Shown in pieces: positions 47,078 to 55,932 of a DNA stretch of 64,000 nt. This stretch comes from Bacillota bacterium (GTDB lineage Bacteria; Bacillota; Clostridia; DSM-8532). The stretch lies in assembly GCA_023415205.1 (NCBI GenBank), contig JAEZLR010000033.1, positions 1 through 64,000 on the forward strand. Reading direction: 5' to 3'. The stretch's first letter is position 1; each line of letters starts with the position of its first letter. The position numbers and the translations under genes were made by a program. The notes under the pieces were generated by a model. That model did no database searches. It saw only the letters and a program-made list of their open reading frames with translations, and was not told the origin of the DNA.

Positions 47078-49168
47078 ATGATTGAGGAGATACGAAAGAG
47101 AGACGGAAGTATTGAAAAATTTGCACCTGAAAAAATATCATCTGCCATTTTCAAGGCAGCAGCAGCCTGCGGAGGAAACGATTTTGGCCTTGCTCAAGAG
47201 CTTTGTAACAAGGTTATTGAGATAGCTGACGAAAGGTACAAAGGAAAAATTCCAGAGGTGGAGCAAATCCAGGATCTCGTGGAGTATGTACTCATTGAAA
47301 ACGGCCATGCAAAAACTGCAAAGGCCTTTATACTTTACCGTGAAAAACGTAAAAGCGCAAGAGAGATCAATGCCCTGATAGGTGCCACCATTAATATGTT
47401 CGGCAATTATCTTGGGGACAAGGATTGGAAAATACAAGAGAATGCCAATACACAAAAAAGTGTTAATGGCCTGAATAACTATATTCGGGAGATTTTTACC
47501 CAGAATTACTGGCTTCATGAAATCTATCCTGCCGAGGTTCGGGAGGCCCATGAAAGCGGAGACTGCCATATTCATGATATGGGCTTTTTCGGCGCTTATT
47601 GTGCAGGCTGGGATTTGAGACAGCTTCTGATGGATGGCTTCGGCGGTGTTCCCGGAAAGGTGGAGAGTAAACCTGCTCGTCACCTGAGAAGCTTTTTGGG
47701 GCAGGTGGTCAACTCTACCTTCACCACCCAGGGGGAAACGGCTGGGGCACAGGCTTGGTCAAGCTTCGACACCTACTGCGCGCCCTTTATCCGCTATGAT
47801 AATCTGACCTATGGGCAGGTTAAGCAGTGTATTCAAGAGTTTATTTTCAACATCAATGTTCCAACGAGAGTCGGCTTTCAATGCCCCTTTTCCAATTTAA
47901 CCTTCGATATCAAGGTTCCTAGTACCCTCAAGGATGAACCCGTGATCATTGGAGGAGAATACACTAATGAGAAGTATGGAGACTTCCAGGCTGAAATGGA
48001 TATCTTCAACAAGGCTTTCTGTGAGGTCATGCTGGAGGGGGATTCCAAAGGAAGAGTCTTTACCTTCCCCATTCCAACGCTTAATATCACCAGAGACTTT
48101 GATTGGGATAGCCCGGCTGTAGAAGGCTTTATGAAGATTACCTGTAAGTATGGCATACCCTATTTTGCCAACTACGTCAATTCAGACCTTTCCCCTGAGG
48201 ACGCTGTTTCCATGTGTTGCAGGCTGCGCCTTGACACCAGCGAGCTTAGGAAAAGAGGTGGAGGGCTCTTCGGCAGTAACCCTTTAACTGGATCTATAGG
48301 TGTTTTCACTATTAATCTGCCGAGAATAGGCTACTTAAGTTCTACAAAAGAGGAATTTAAAAAGCGTCTCTACGAGGTTGCAAACATTGGAAAAACCTCC
48401 CTTGAAATCAAAAGAAAAATCATTGAACAACAATCGGAAAAGGGGCTTTATCCTTATACCACCTATTATCTGCGCCATGTAAAGCAGCGGACGGGATACT
48501 ATTGGTATAACCATTTTAATACCATTGGCATCGTTGGAATGAATGAAGCGCTGCTTAATTTCCTGGGCAAAGACATTACCACCCTGGAAGGACAGAAGTT
48601 CGCCGTTGAGATTATGGATTATCTAAGGGATGTGATGGTTGAGTTCCAGAAGGAAACAGGCAACTTCTATAATCTTGAGGCAACTCCCGCTGAGGGGACT
48701 TCCTACAGACTGGCAAGGCTTGATAAGCAGCGATATCCCGACATCATTGCGGCGGGAACCGATGCTCCTTATTACACCAATTCTACACAGCTTCCGGTAG
48801 GCTTTACCGACGATATTTTTGAATGCATGGATTTGCAGGATGAATTGCAATCCCGCTACACCGGGGGCACAGTTCAACACCTCTATCTGGGTGAGAGCAT
48901 CAAGGAGATTGAGGTTTGCAAAAACCTCATACGCCGTGTCTTTGAGCGCTATAAAATGCCCTATATTTCCATAACTCCTACCTTCTCCATATGTAATACC
49001 CATGGCTATATCCAGGGTGAGCATTTTAGCTGCCCCACCTGTGGGGAAGGAACGGAGGTCTGGTCCAGAGTCGTAGGGTACTTAAGACCTGTTGCCAATT
49101 ATAATAAGGGCAAAAAGGAAGAGTATCACACACGGAAAAAATTCGTTCTCGACGAACAAGTGGGATAA
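47078..49168 (+). CDS. nrdD: Anaerobic ribonucleoside-triphosphate reductase NrdD
   Basis: 696 residues from the ATG at 47078 (GGGAGG 10 bases upstream). N-terminal ATP-cone (RKRDGSIEKFAPEKISSAI). The class III reductase body contains NSTFTTQGETAGAQAWSSFD, NINVPTRVGFQ and GNFYNLEATPAEG. The C-terminus holds the zinc site CNTHGYIQGEHFSCPTCG and the glycyl-radical loop RVVGYLRPVANYN (Gly about 667). It makes dNTPs without oxygen and needs NrdG, encoded next. Controlled by the NrdR box at its promoter. Confidence 0.97.
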   Translation: MIEEIRKRDGSIEKFAPEKISSAIFKAAAACGGNDFGLAQELCNKVIEIADERYKGKIPEVEQIQDLVEYVLIENGHAKTAKAFILYREKRKSAREINALIGATINMFGNYLGDKDWKIQENANTQKSVNGLNNYIREIFTQNYWLHEIYPAEVREAHESGDCHIHDMGFFGAYCAGWDLRQLLMDGFGGVPGKVESKPARHLRSFLGQVVNSTFTTQGETAGAQAWSSFDTYCAPFIRYDNLTYGQVKQCIQEFIFNINVPTRVGFQCPFSNLTFDIKVPSTLKDEPVIIGGEYTNEKYGDFQAEMDIFNKAFCEVMLEGDSKGRVFTFPIPTLNITRDFDWDSPAVEGFMKITCKYGIPYFANYVNSDLSPEDAVSMCCRLRLDTSELRKRGGGLFGSNPLTGSIGVFTINLPRIGYLSSTKEEFKKRLYEVANIGKTSLEIKRKIIEQQSEKGLYPYTTYYLRHVKQRTGYYWYNHFNTIGIVGMNEALLNFLGKDITTLEGQKFAVEIMDYLRDVMVEFQKETGNFYNLEATPAEGTSYRLARLDKQRYPDIIAAGTDAPYYTNSTQLPVGFTDDIFECMDLQDELQSRYTGGTVQHLYLGESIKEIEVCKNLIRRVFERYKMPYISITPTFSICNTHGYIQGEHFSCPTCGEGTEVWSRVVGYLRPVANYNKGKKEEYHTRKKFVLDEQVG

Positions 49169-49180
49169 ACAAGGGAAGCA

Positions 49181-49206
49181 GAGGGGCCACAGTACCCGGC
49201 CCTTTT
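49181..49206 (+). terminator. Hairpin between nrdD and nrdG
   Basis: GGGGCC pairs with GGCCCT (one wobble) over an 8-base loop, followed by TTTTG. It probably reduces nrdG relative to nrdD. Confidence 0.6.
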
Positions 49207-49313
49207 GTTGCTATTCCTGTTAAAGGCTTTACTTATGCTGTGAAAAGCTTAACATTATGGGCTACCAAGGATAAAGCTGGCTTATGGCCTATAGGTTTAC
49301 GGAGGATGAATCC

Positions 49314-50015
49314 ATGAAAATCGCAGGTTTACAAAAGAATTCAATGGTTGATTATCCGGGGAAGCTTGCGGCGGTGGTTTTTACGCAAGGCTGCAATATG
49401 AATTGCGGTTATTGTCATAACCGCTGCCTTATAGGTAGTGAGCAAAAGCATGAGGTTATAGACGAAGAATACGTTCTGTCCTTTCTTCAAAAGCGCAGAG
49501 GTCTTTTGGACGGCGTGGTGGTCTCCGGGGGAGAGCCCACGCTTCAAAAGGATCTGGAGGGCTTTCTGGCCAGGGTACGGGGTATGGGCTATCAGCTCAA
49601 GTTGGATACCAACGGCACGCATCCTGAGCTTTTAAGGCAGATCATTGACCATGGTCTGGTGGATTACGTGGCCATGGATATCAAGGCTCCCTTGTGTAAA
49701 TACCGTCAGGTATGCTGTTCACCGGTGGATACCCGAAAGCTGTGTGAAAGCATCACGATTCTTAAGGCCGGTAGAGTTGATTATGAGTTCCGTACAACCT
49801 ATACTCCCGAGCTTAATGACGATGACCTTAAGGACATTACCCATACCATCAAGGGTGCCCAGAAATACGTTCTGCAGCAATATCGTGAAGTGGATGAAAA
49901 AGAGGGCCTCTATACGGGCGTGGTTGAAAAGAGGAGTATTCTTCGGAGCATTATTGAAGAAATGCTTGGGAGTGTGGGTGCTTTACAATTCAGAGGCGAA
50001 TTTGGTAAGATATAA
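49314..50015 (+). CDS. nrdG: Anaerobic ribonucleotide reductase activating enzyme NrdG
   Basis: 233 residues from the ATG at 49314 with GGAGG 8 bases upstream. Radical SAM motif CNMNCGYCHN (CxxxCxxC), then VVSGGEPTLQ and KLDTNGTHPELL. It generates the glycyl radical on NrdD using AdoMet. The next gene is unrelated and is separated by a terminator. Confidence 0.94.
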   Translation: MKIAGLQKNSMVDYPGKLAAVVFTQGCNMNCGYCHNRCLIGSEQKHEVIDEEYVLSFLQKRRGLLDGVVVSGGEPTLQKDLEGFLARVRGMGYQLKLDTNGTHPELLRQIIDHGLVDYVAMDIKAPLCKYRQVCCSPVDTRKLCESITILKAGRVDYEFRTTYTPELNDDDLKDITHTIKGAQKYVLQQYREVDEKEGLYTGVVEKRSILRSIIEEMLGSVGALQFRGEFGKI

Positions 50016-50030
50016 AGAGATAGAGATGAA

Positions 50031-50060
50031 ACACGACGGGCTCTCCCGTCGTTCTTTTAT
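50031..50060 (+). terminator. Terminator after nrdG
   Basis: ACGACGGG pairs with CCCGTCGT over loop CTCT, followed by TCTTTTAT. Confidence 0.9.
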
Positions 50061-50087
50061 GAATTAAGGAATAAGGTGGGTTATCGC

Positions 50088-51347
50088 TTGTACAAAGAAA
50101 TCATCCTAGAAAATAACCTTACGGTGATTTATGAGCGCCTGAATCATCTTAAATCAGTTTCCTTCGGCGTATGGATAGGTGCAGGATCAAGAAATGAAAT
50201 GGAGGCAGAGAACGGTATCTCCCATTTCATTGAGCATATGGTTTTTAAAGGGACAGAAAAACGCAGCGCCAAGGATATCGCTTGTGACATAGACAAGATT
50301 GGTGGACAGATCAATGCATTCACTGGAAAGGATTGTACCTGTTTTTACACCAAAACCCTGGATTCCGACTTGGAAACAGCGGTGGATGTTCTGTCGGATA
50401 TGTTGTTTCACTCGGTTTTTGATCCTAAACATATAGAAACAGAAAAGAAGGTTGTTTATGAAGAGATCAGCATGTATGAGGATGATCCTGAGGAGCTTGT
50501 GCATGATCTTCTGACCGAGAGAATCTGGAGTGACGGGCCATTGGGCTATCCCATCCTGGGAACCCAGGTCTCCTTGGGGAATTTGACACGGGAATCCCTT
50601 TTTGAATATATGTCCACCTACTATATCCCCGACAATTGTCTCATTTCGGTGGTGGGCAATTTTGAAGAGGAACACCTGCTTGATATCATCCGCAAATATT
50701 TTGGTGCCTGGAAGCCCCTTTCCTATTGCCGTTTTTCCAAAGAACGGCCAGTATTCAAGAATGATTTTGTCTACAGGGATAAGGACACTGAGCAAACCCA
50801 TCTGTGCATGGGCTTCAGGGGCCTTCCCCTCACCGATAGGCGTGTTTATCCCCTGATGATACTCAATAATATTATCGGAGGAGGTATGAGCTCCAGGCTC
50901 TTTCAAAGCATCAGGGAGGAGCTGGGCCTCGTGTACTCGGTTTACTCTTTCCCGACCTCCTTCCGCGATTGTGGTATGTTTACCATCTATGCGGCAACCA
51001 ACCCCGACAGGGCTGAACAGGTTATTGAGCGAATGGGTATGGAGGTAAAGGAGATTCTGAAAAACGGTATAACAGAGACTGAACTGATCCGTAGCAAGAA
51101 TCAACTCAAAGGAAGCTTTATCCTTGGTCTGGACAGCACCTCCGGGCGTATGAGCTCCATAGGTAAAAATAAACTAATCACAGGGGTGGTGCGTACTCCG
51201 GAAGAGATCCTGATGCTGATCGACCAGGTTACCACGTCCGCCATCCATGATCTGGCCCAATGGATTTTTGGGAAGGGGGATATTGGTGCCGCAGTATTAG
51301 GTAGCATCCCTGTATCCTCAAAATCCCTTCAGGCATTTAAGGTGTGA
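50088..51347 (+). CDS. M16 family zinc peptidase
   Basis: 419 residues from the TTG at 50088. AAGGTGGG lies 7 bases upstream, and the start LYKEIILENNLTVIYE fits the family; the GTG at 50076 lies inside that site. Inverse zinc motif HFIEH (HxxEH) at about 45-49 and a downstream Glu in VYEEISMYEDDPEE. The C-terminal half has the R/Y motif region (SSRLFQSIREELGLVYSVYS). The length and layout match YmxG/PqqL-type processing peptidases, often next to sporulation genes in clostridia. Confidence 0.93.
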   Translation: MYKEIILENNLTVIYERLNHLKSVSFGVWIGAGSRNEMEAENGISHFIEHMVFKGTEKRSAKDIACDIDKIGGQINAFTGKDCTCFYTKTLDSDLETAVDVLSDMLFHSVFDPKHIETEKKVVYEEISMYEDDPEELVHDLLTERIWSDGPLGYPILGTQVSLGNLTRESLFEYMSTYYIPDNCLISVVGNFEEEHLLDIIRKYFGAWKPLSYCRFSKERPVFKNDFVYRDKDTEQTHLCMGFRGLPLTDRRVYPLMILNNIIGGGMSSRLFQSIREELGLVYSVYSFPTSFRDCGMFTIYAATNPDRAEQVIERMGMEVKEILKNGITETELIRSKNQLKGSFILGLDSTSGRMSSIGKNKLITGVVRTPEEILMLIDQVTTSAIHDLAQWIFGKGDIGAAVLGSIPVSSKSLQAFKV

Positions 51348-51385
51348 GAGGCTTAAACTAAAAAGTTTCCATATTACCGTATTCT

Positions 51386-51415
51386 AAGGGGTATCCGAAA
51401 AGGGATACCCCTTGT
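51386..51415 (+). terminator. Terminator after the M16 peptidase gene
   Basis: AAGGGGTATCC pairs with GGATACCCCTT over a GAAAAG loop, followed by GTATTTATG. The rest of the 209-base gap holds a likely sigma-K promoter. Confidence 0.85.
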
Positions 51416-51492
51416 ATTTATGTTAAAGACCATAATCCATGAGGATCCTGAGCCAAGGGTGAAACCCCATAAGGATATTCCCTTTAATCAAT

Positions 51493-51522
51493 ACACCACC
51501 CTGCCCAACCCCTCATAAGATA
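51493..51522 (+). promoter_or_regulatory. Likely sigma-K promoter of dpaAB
   Basis: CATAAGATA (51514-51522) matches the sigma-K -10 consensus CATA-N3-TA exactly, and ACACC (51493-51497) sits 16 bases upstream, as for the sigma-K -35. An overlapping TATAAT (51521-51526) could serve a vegetative factor. Dipicolinate synthase is sigma-K dependent in Bacillus subtilis. Confidence 0.55.
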
Positions 51523-51556
51523 TAATGTCGAGCAACTTTTGAGGAGGTAGGGCGTA

Positions 51557-52432
51557 ATGTACAGGAGGAAATTTGCTGTTCTGGGTGGAGATATGAGAAA
51601 TGTCTATCTGGCCGAACAGCTTAAGAAGGATTATCAATATGTTGAGATATATGGCTTTGATAAAAGCGGAAAACCCTGGGCGATCAAGAATTCACCGCTG
51701 GACTTTGTTTTGGAAGGGGCACGGGTTATCGTTGGTGGAATTCCCCTTTTGTCAGATAATAATTATCTCACAACCCCTTTATCCAAAGAAAAGCTGAATA
51801 TCAGCGAGGTTATGGAAAAGGTACCCCAGCAGGCCCTCTTTATTGCAGGGAAGATACCGGAGAACGTTATCAGGCAATTTTCAGAGAAAAACATCAAGTG
51901 CGTGGATATCGTCGAGCGAGAGGAGCTTGCTGTACTCAATGCTGTGCCAACGGCTGAGGGCGCCATTCACATTCTCTTGCAGGAGCTGCCCATGACTTTG
52001 ATGGGAAGCCGGATTCTCATTGTTGGTTACGGGCGTATAGGTAAAATACTGGCTAAGATGCTCCAGGGCTTTGGTGTGGAAGTCTGGGCCGCTGCAAGAA
52101 AATACTCGGACATTGCCTGGATAGAGGCGCAAGGCCTGAAACCAGTGGCCGTTCATCAATTGGGCCGCTATGTTTCCGATATGGATGCCATTATTAATAC
52201 GGTACCTTCATTGGTGATAACCAGAGAGATATTGGAGAAAACCAGGAACGACTGCTTCTTGCTAGATTTGGCTTCTGCGCCTGGAGGTTTTGACTTTAAG
52301 GCGGCTGAAGCTTTTGGCCTTAAAACCAAGTGGGCCCTAGGGTTGCCCGGTAAAATAGCACCGTTGACAGCCGGAGATATCATACGGAGAACCATTTACA
52401 ACATCATTGAAGAAGAGGGGGGTGCTTTTTAG
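51557..52432 (+). CDS. dpaA: Dipicolinate synthase subunit A
   Basis: 291 residues (SpoVFA). N-terminal KFAVLGGDMRNVYLAEQL, central Rossmann dinucleotide motif LIVGYGRIGKILAKML, and the C-terminal LLDLASAPGGFDF followed by ALGLPGKIAPLTAGDII, all typical. With DpaB it makes dipicolinic acid in the mother cell for the spore core. A good GAGGAGG site precedes the ATG. It overlaps dpaB by one base. Confidence 0.96.
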   Translation: MYRRKFAVLGGDMRNVYLAEQLKKDYQYVEIYGFDKSGKPWAIKNSPLDFVLEGARVIVGGIPLLSDNNYLTTPLSKEKLNISEVMEKVPQQALFIAGKIPENVIRQFSEKNIKCVDIVEREELAVLNAVPTAEGAIHILLQELPMTLMGSRILIVGYGRIGKILAKMLQGFGVEVWAAARKYSDIAWIEAQGLKPVAVHQLGRYVSDMDAIINTVPSLVITREILEKTRNDCFLLDLASAPGGFDFKAAEAFGLKTKWALGLPGKIAPLTAGDIIRRTIYNIIEEEGGAF

Positions 52433-53010
52433 TGGATATTCGGGGAAAAAAGATTGGATTTGCTTTAACGGGTTCTTTTTGCACCATTCAGGATGTGATG
52501 GTGGAACTGGAACGTTTGGTCTTTCTAGGGGCTGATGTGACCCCCATCCTTTCAAACAGTGTTGCTACCATTAATTCACGCTTTGGCCGGGCTGAGGATA
52601 CCCGTAAGCGCGTTGAACTAATCACTGGCAAGCCTTGCATTGAGACCATTGCGGAAGCTGAACCCATTGGTCCTAAGGGAATGCTGGATTTGCTGATAAT
52701 TGCGCCTTGTACAGGCAATACACTGGGGAAGATTGCCAACGGCATCACCGATACTTCCGTTACCATGGCCTCTAAAGCCAACCTGAGAAACCAAATGCCT
52801 GTGGTATTAGCCATCGCCACCAATGATGGGCTTTCGGGAAGCGCAAAAAACCTTGGGCTCTTACTTAATACAAAGAATCTCTACTTTGTGCCTTTCGGGC
52901 AGGATGACCCTGAGAAAAAGACCAACTCCCTGGTGGCCCGTTTCGGACTCATCGTCCCCACCATTGAGCTTGCCCTGGAGGGAAAGCAGATTGAGCCTAT
53001 GCTGGTTTAG
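52432..53010 (+). CDS. dpaB: Dipicolinate synthase subunit B
   Basis: 192 residues (SpoVFB), starting at a GTG whose G is the last base of the dpaA stop (TAGTG). A flavoprotein of the HFCD type: KIGFALTGSFCTIQDVM, IIAPCTGNTLGKIANGITDTSV, and ATNDGLSGSAKNLGLLLN. It completes dipicolinate formation with DpaA. AGGGGGGTG upstream can serve as ribosome site. Confidence 0.95.
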   Translation: MDIRGKKIGFALTGSFCTIQDVMVELERLVFLGADVTPILSNSVATINSRFGRAEDTRKRVELITGKPCIETIAEAEPIGPKGMLDLLIIAPCTGNTLGKIANGITDTSVTMASKANLRNQMPVVLAIATNDGLSGSAKNLGLLLNTKNLYFVPFGQDDPEKKTNSLVARFGLIVPTIELALEGKQIEPMLV

Positions 53011-53056
53011 CCCCATTGGGTGAGAAACAGGTTTAGATGTTATAAAATGCTGGACA

Positions 53057-53088
53057 AAAGGACTCGGGGCTGAAATCCGGGTCCTTTA
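53057..53088 (+). terminator. Hairpin after dpaB
   Basis: AAAGGACTCGG pairs with CCGGGTCCTTT (one wobble) over a 9-base loop. The T-run is short, so the strength is uncertain. Confidence 0.65.
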
Positions 53089-53213
53089 AATGACAAAGCC
53101 TTTAAGCATTGGGTTTTCTCTGGCATCTCCTGGGAGTAATTCTTAAATGGTGCTACCCAGCAGCCGGTACCCATGCTAAAATAGATAATGAATTACTAAA
53201 GACAGGAGAACCC

Positions 53214-54599
53214 ATGAAACTATTTGACTTAAAGGATCGTCGCTTTTGGGGCCTCATTTTTAAGATTGGATTTCCCGTTGCGTTACAAAATTTAATCTTT
53301 AACAGCTTAACCCTGGTGGATAACATGCTTGTGGGCGGATTGGGAGATTCCCATATCGCTGCGGTGGGAGTAGCCGGCAAGCTTAACTTTATTTTTTCCG
53401 TTCTCCTTTTTGGAATCAATAGCGGTGCCAATATTTTCAGCGCACAATTTTGGGGAAAGAAGGACCTCAAGGGGGTCAGGATGGTTCTTGGAACCAGCCT
53501 GATGATAGGCATGTCCTTAGCAGTTATTTTTACCTTTGTCGGAATCCTTTTCCCCCACCAGGTGGTAGACATTTTCTCCGATGACCCGGAGGTTATCAGG
53601 TTGGGGGCCAGCTATCTACGGATTTTAGCGTTTACCTTCCCTATCGGGGCCATTTCCTCCTCCTTCAGTATTCAATCCCGAGGTGTGGGTCGGCCGCAGG
53701 TTCCGCTTTTGGCCAGTGCCACTGCGCTGATACTCAATGCGATCCTCGACTATATTCTGATCTATGGCAAGCTGGGAATGCCTATGATGGGTATCGAAGG
53801 AGCGGCTGTGGCCACCGTCATTGCCAAGGTGGTGGAATGTGTCATCCTGTTATCGGTAATATATGGGAAAAAATATGAATTGGCAGTTAAACTAAAGGAT
53901 CTTAAGGGACTGAATAGGAAGTTTGTGGGTCGATTCATCGGACCTGTTACACCGGTCATGATCAATGAGCTTCTCTGGGCGGTAGGCGTTACCGGATATA
54001 CCTATTTTTATGGTAAGCTGGGAACAGAGGCGGTAGCCACTATTCAGATCCTAGATATCATCAACGGGATGTTTTTCTCGCTGTTCATGGGGCTGGGGAA
54101 TGCCTGCGGGGCTATTATTGGCAATCTCATTGGAGCGGGAGAGGAACAGACCGCCAGAATCTATGCCAAGCGATCAATCCTTGTGGGCGTTTCCATGGGG
54201 GCTATCACAAGCGTGCTGCTCTTGTTGGGCGCACCCTTCTTCTTGAGCTTCTTTAGCATTTCCGAGGCCACTCTGATAGTATGTAAAAAAACCCTCCTTG
54301 TCTATGCGGCGTATACCATCCCCAAGCTGATTAACATGATTATGATTGTGGGCGTGTGCAGAAGCGGAGGGGATACCGTCTATTCTGCCATCATCGATGT
54401 GGGAGCGCCTTGGTTGATAGGACTTCCCCTGGCTTTTCTGGGAGTTCAGGTGCTAGCCCTTCCGGTGTATTGGGTGATGGCCCTTATCAATATTGAGGAG
54501 CTAGTGAAAAGCATTCTGGGCCTCTATCGGTTGATTTCAGGGAAATGGCTGCATAATCTGGTGAGAAATTTCAATACGGGAGGCCAAGAGGTAGCTTAG
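53214..54599 (+). CDS. MATE family multidrug exporter
   Basis: 461 residues from the ATG at 53214, with CAGGAGAA upstream; the longer frame from 53109 lacks a site. Twelve predicted membrane segments in two homologous halves, with MATE motifs (NSLTLVDNMLVGGLGD, SIQSRGVGRPQVP, GNACGAIIGNLIGAGEE). It exports cationic or drug-like compounds using Na+ or H+. It lies 204 bases after dpaB and may be separately transcribed. Confidence 0.93.
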   Translation: MKLFDLKDRRFWGLIFKIGFPVALQNLIFNSLTLVDNMLVGGLGDSHIAAVGVAGKLNFIFSVLLFGINSGANIFSAQFWGKKDLKGVRMVLGTSLMIGMSLAVIFTFVGILFPHQVVDIFSDDPEVIRLGASYLRILAFTFPIGAISSSFSIQSRGVGRPQVPLLASATALILNAILDYILIYGKLGMPMMGIEGAAVATVIAKVVECVILLSVIYGKKYELAVKLKDLKGLNRKFVGRFIGPVTPVMINELLWAVGVTGYTYFYGKLGTEAVATIQILDIINGMFFSLFMGLGNACGAIIGNLIGAGEEQTARIYAKRSILVGVSMGAITSVLLLLGAPFFLSFFSISEATLIVCKKTLLVYAAYTIPKLINMIMIVGVCRSGGDTVYSAIIDVGAPWLIGLPLAFLGVQVLALPVYWVMALINIEELVKSILGLYRLISGKWLHNLVRNFNTGGQEVA

Positions 54600-54636
54600 G
54601 CTTGGCACAAAAATATAAGTCGAAGGGCCGATGTTT

Positions 54637-55344
54637 ATGCGGGAAAGTGATCTATATGCTCCCATTAGAGAATGGCTGATAAAAAGAGAGTATCAGCCCA
54701 AGGCTGAGGTCAGGGACATGGATGTCATGGCAGTGAGGGAGGATACCCTCCTGGTGGTTGAGCTTAAGAACACCCTGAATCTTGAAGTCATCCTTCAGGC
54801 GGTGGATCGGCAAAAGCTGGCTGATATTGTCTATATCGGTGTTCCCAAAAAGGGGAGGACTTTATTCACCAAGCGTTGGAAGCTACTGATGCATCTTCTT
54901 AAACGTCTCGAATTAGGACTGCTCCTGGTTTCCTTTAAAGAGGGCTTTGGATATGTGGAGGAGGCTGTGGAGCCCATCCCCTTTGATCGTAACCTAAGCC
55001 GTGCCAAGGCCAGAAAAAGAAAAGACCTTGCCCTGACGGAGTATCATAAACGCCACGGGGATGCGAACACAGGGGGGGTCAGTAAAACCAAGCTGATGAC
55101 CGCTTACCGTGAAAATGCTTTATCCATCGCCTATTATCTGAGCAAACAGGGGCCCTTAAGTCCTAAAAGACTCAGAGAGCTGGGAACAGGCCCTAAAACC
55201 ACGGTAATTCTGAGTAAGAACTTTTATGGCTGGTTTTTTTCTGTGAGAAAAGGGCTCTATGGCCTCTCGGAGGAAGGAAACAAAGCCTTGACCCAATATC
55301 ACGAGTACATTCAAATTCTGGAGGAAGCAGGGAGAAATCAATGA
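54637..55344 (+). CDS. DUF2161 protein, PD-(D/E)xK nuclease-fold
   Basis: 235 residues from the ATG at 54637, with GAAGGG 9 bases upstream. The family is described as putative PD-(D/E)xK-type phosphodiesterases. The motif is visible: Asp in RDMDVMAV and E-x-K in LLVVELKNTL (about 45-50). A C-terminal winged-helix-like segment (PLSPKRLRELGTGPKTTVIL) follows. The cellular target is unknown. It overlaps the next gene by 4 bases. Confidence 0.85.
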   Translation: MRESDLYAPIREWLIKREYQPKAEVRDMDVMAVREDTLLVVELKNTLNLEVILQAVDRQKLADIVYIGVPKKGRTLFTKRWKLLMHLLKRLELGLLLVSFKEGFGYVEEAVEPIPFDRNLSRAKARKRKDLALTEYHKRHGDANTGGVSKTKLMTAYRENALSIAYYLSKQGPLSPKRLRELGTGPKTTVILSKNFYGWFFSVRKGLYGLSEEGNKALTQYHEYIQILEEAGRNQ

Positions 55345-55802
55345 GACGGAAGGACAAGGAAATAACCGATAAGACCTTAATAGAGGACATATTGAACAGA
55401 TCGGAACTGGTGAGGCTGGCCATGGTGGACGGTGGGGAGCCCTATGTGGTGACGTTGAATTATGTCTACAAGGACAACGCATTGTACATTCATTCTGCTC
55501 CAGAAGGGCGGAAAATAGACATTCTCAGACGTAACAACCGGGTGGCCTTTACGGTAGATACCGATGTATCCCTCTATCTCGGAAAAGAGGCCTGTGATTG
55601 TACGACTCACTATAAAAGCGTATTCGGCACCGGCGAGGCCTTCTTTGTCGAGGGGCTGGAGGAAAAAGCCCATGCCCTTGATTGGCTTATGGTAAAGCAT
55701 GGCGGCCAGGGAAACAATGCCTATCCGGAATCATTGCTTGGGCGTACGGCCATTTTGCGCATAGCCATCGAGTCCCTGACCGGTAAAAAATCAGGCTTTT
55801 AA
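55341..55802 (+). CDS. Pyridoxamine 5'-phosphate oxidase-like flavoprotein (NimA type)
   Basis: 153 residues. Split-barrel FMN-binding fold: IEDILNRSELVRLAMVDG, PYVVTLNYVYKDNALYIHSA, AFTVDTD, YKSVFGTGEAFFVEG. It matches the NimA/FMN-binding group, some members of which reduce nitroimidazoles. It overlaps the DUF2161 gene, so the two are co-transcribed. Substrate is unknown. Confidence 0.88.
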   Translation: MRRKDKEITDKTLIEDILNRSELVRLAMVDGGEPYVVTLNYVYKDNALYIHSAPEGRKIDILRRNNRVAFTVDTDVSLYLGKEACDCTTHYKSVFGTGEAFFVEGLEEKAHALDWLMVKHGGQGNNAYPESLLGRTAILRIAIESLTGKKSGF

Positions 55803-55852
55803 TGAGAATTCGAAGAGGGTAGAGGTTTTGTAGGAAGAAACGAAACTCCTGC

Positions 55853-55907
55853 TTGCTTAAATGGAGTCTTGCATGTATAATTAAATCAGATAATAAACGC
55901 GCGTTTA
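55853..55907 (+). promoter_or_regulatory. Promoter and LacI-type operator of the cellobiose phosphorylase operon
   Basis: TTGCTT (55853-55858), 17 bases, TATAAT (55876-55881). The perfect 14-bp palindrome TAAACGCGCGTTTA lies at 55894-55907, on or just after the expected start of transcription. The central CG is typical of LacI/GalR operators. It is placed for autorepression of the LacI gene and cbp. Confidence 0.8.
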
Positions 55908-55932
55908 CGAAGTGAATAAGAAGGTTTTCCCT

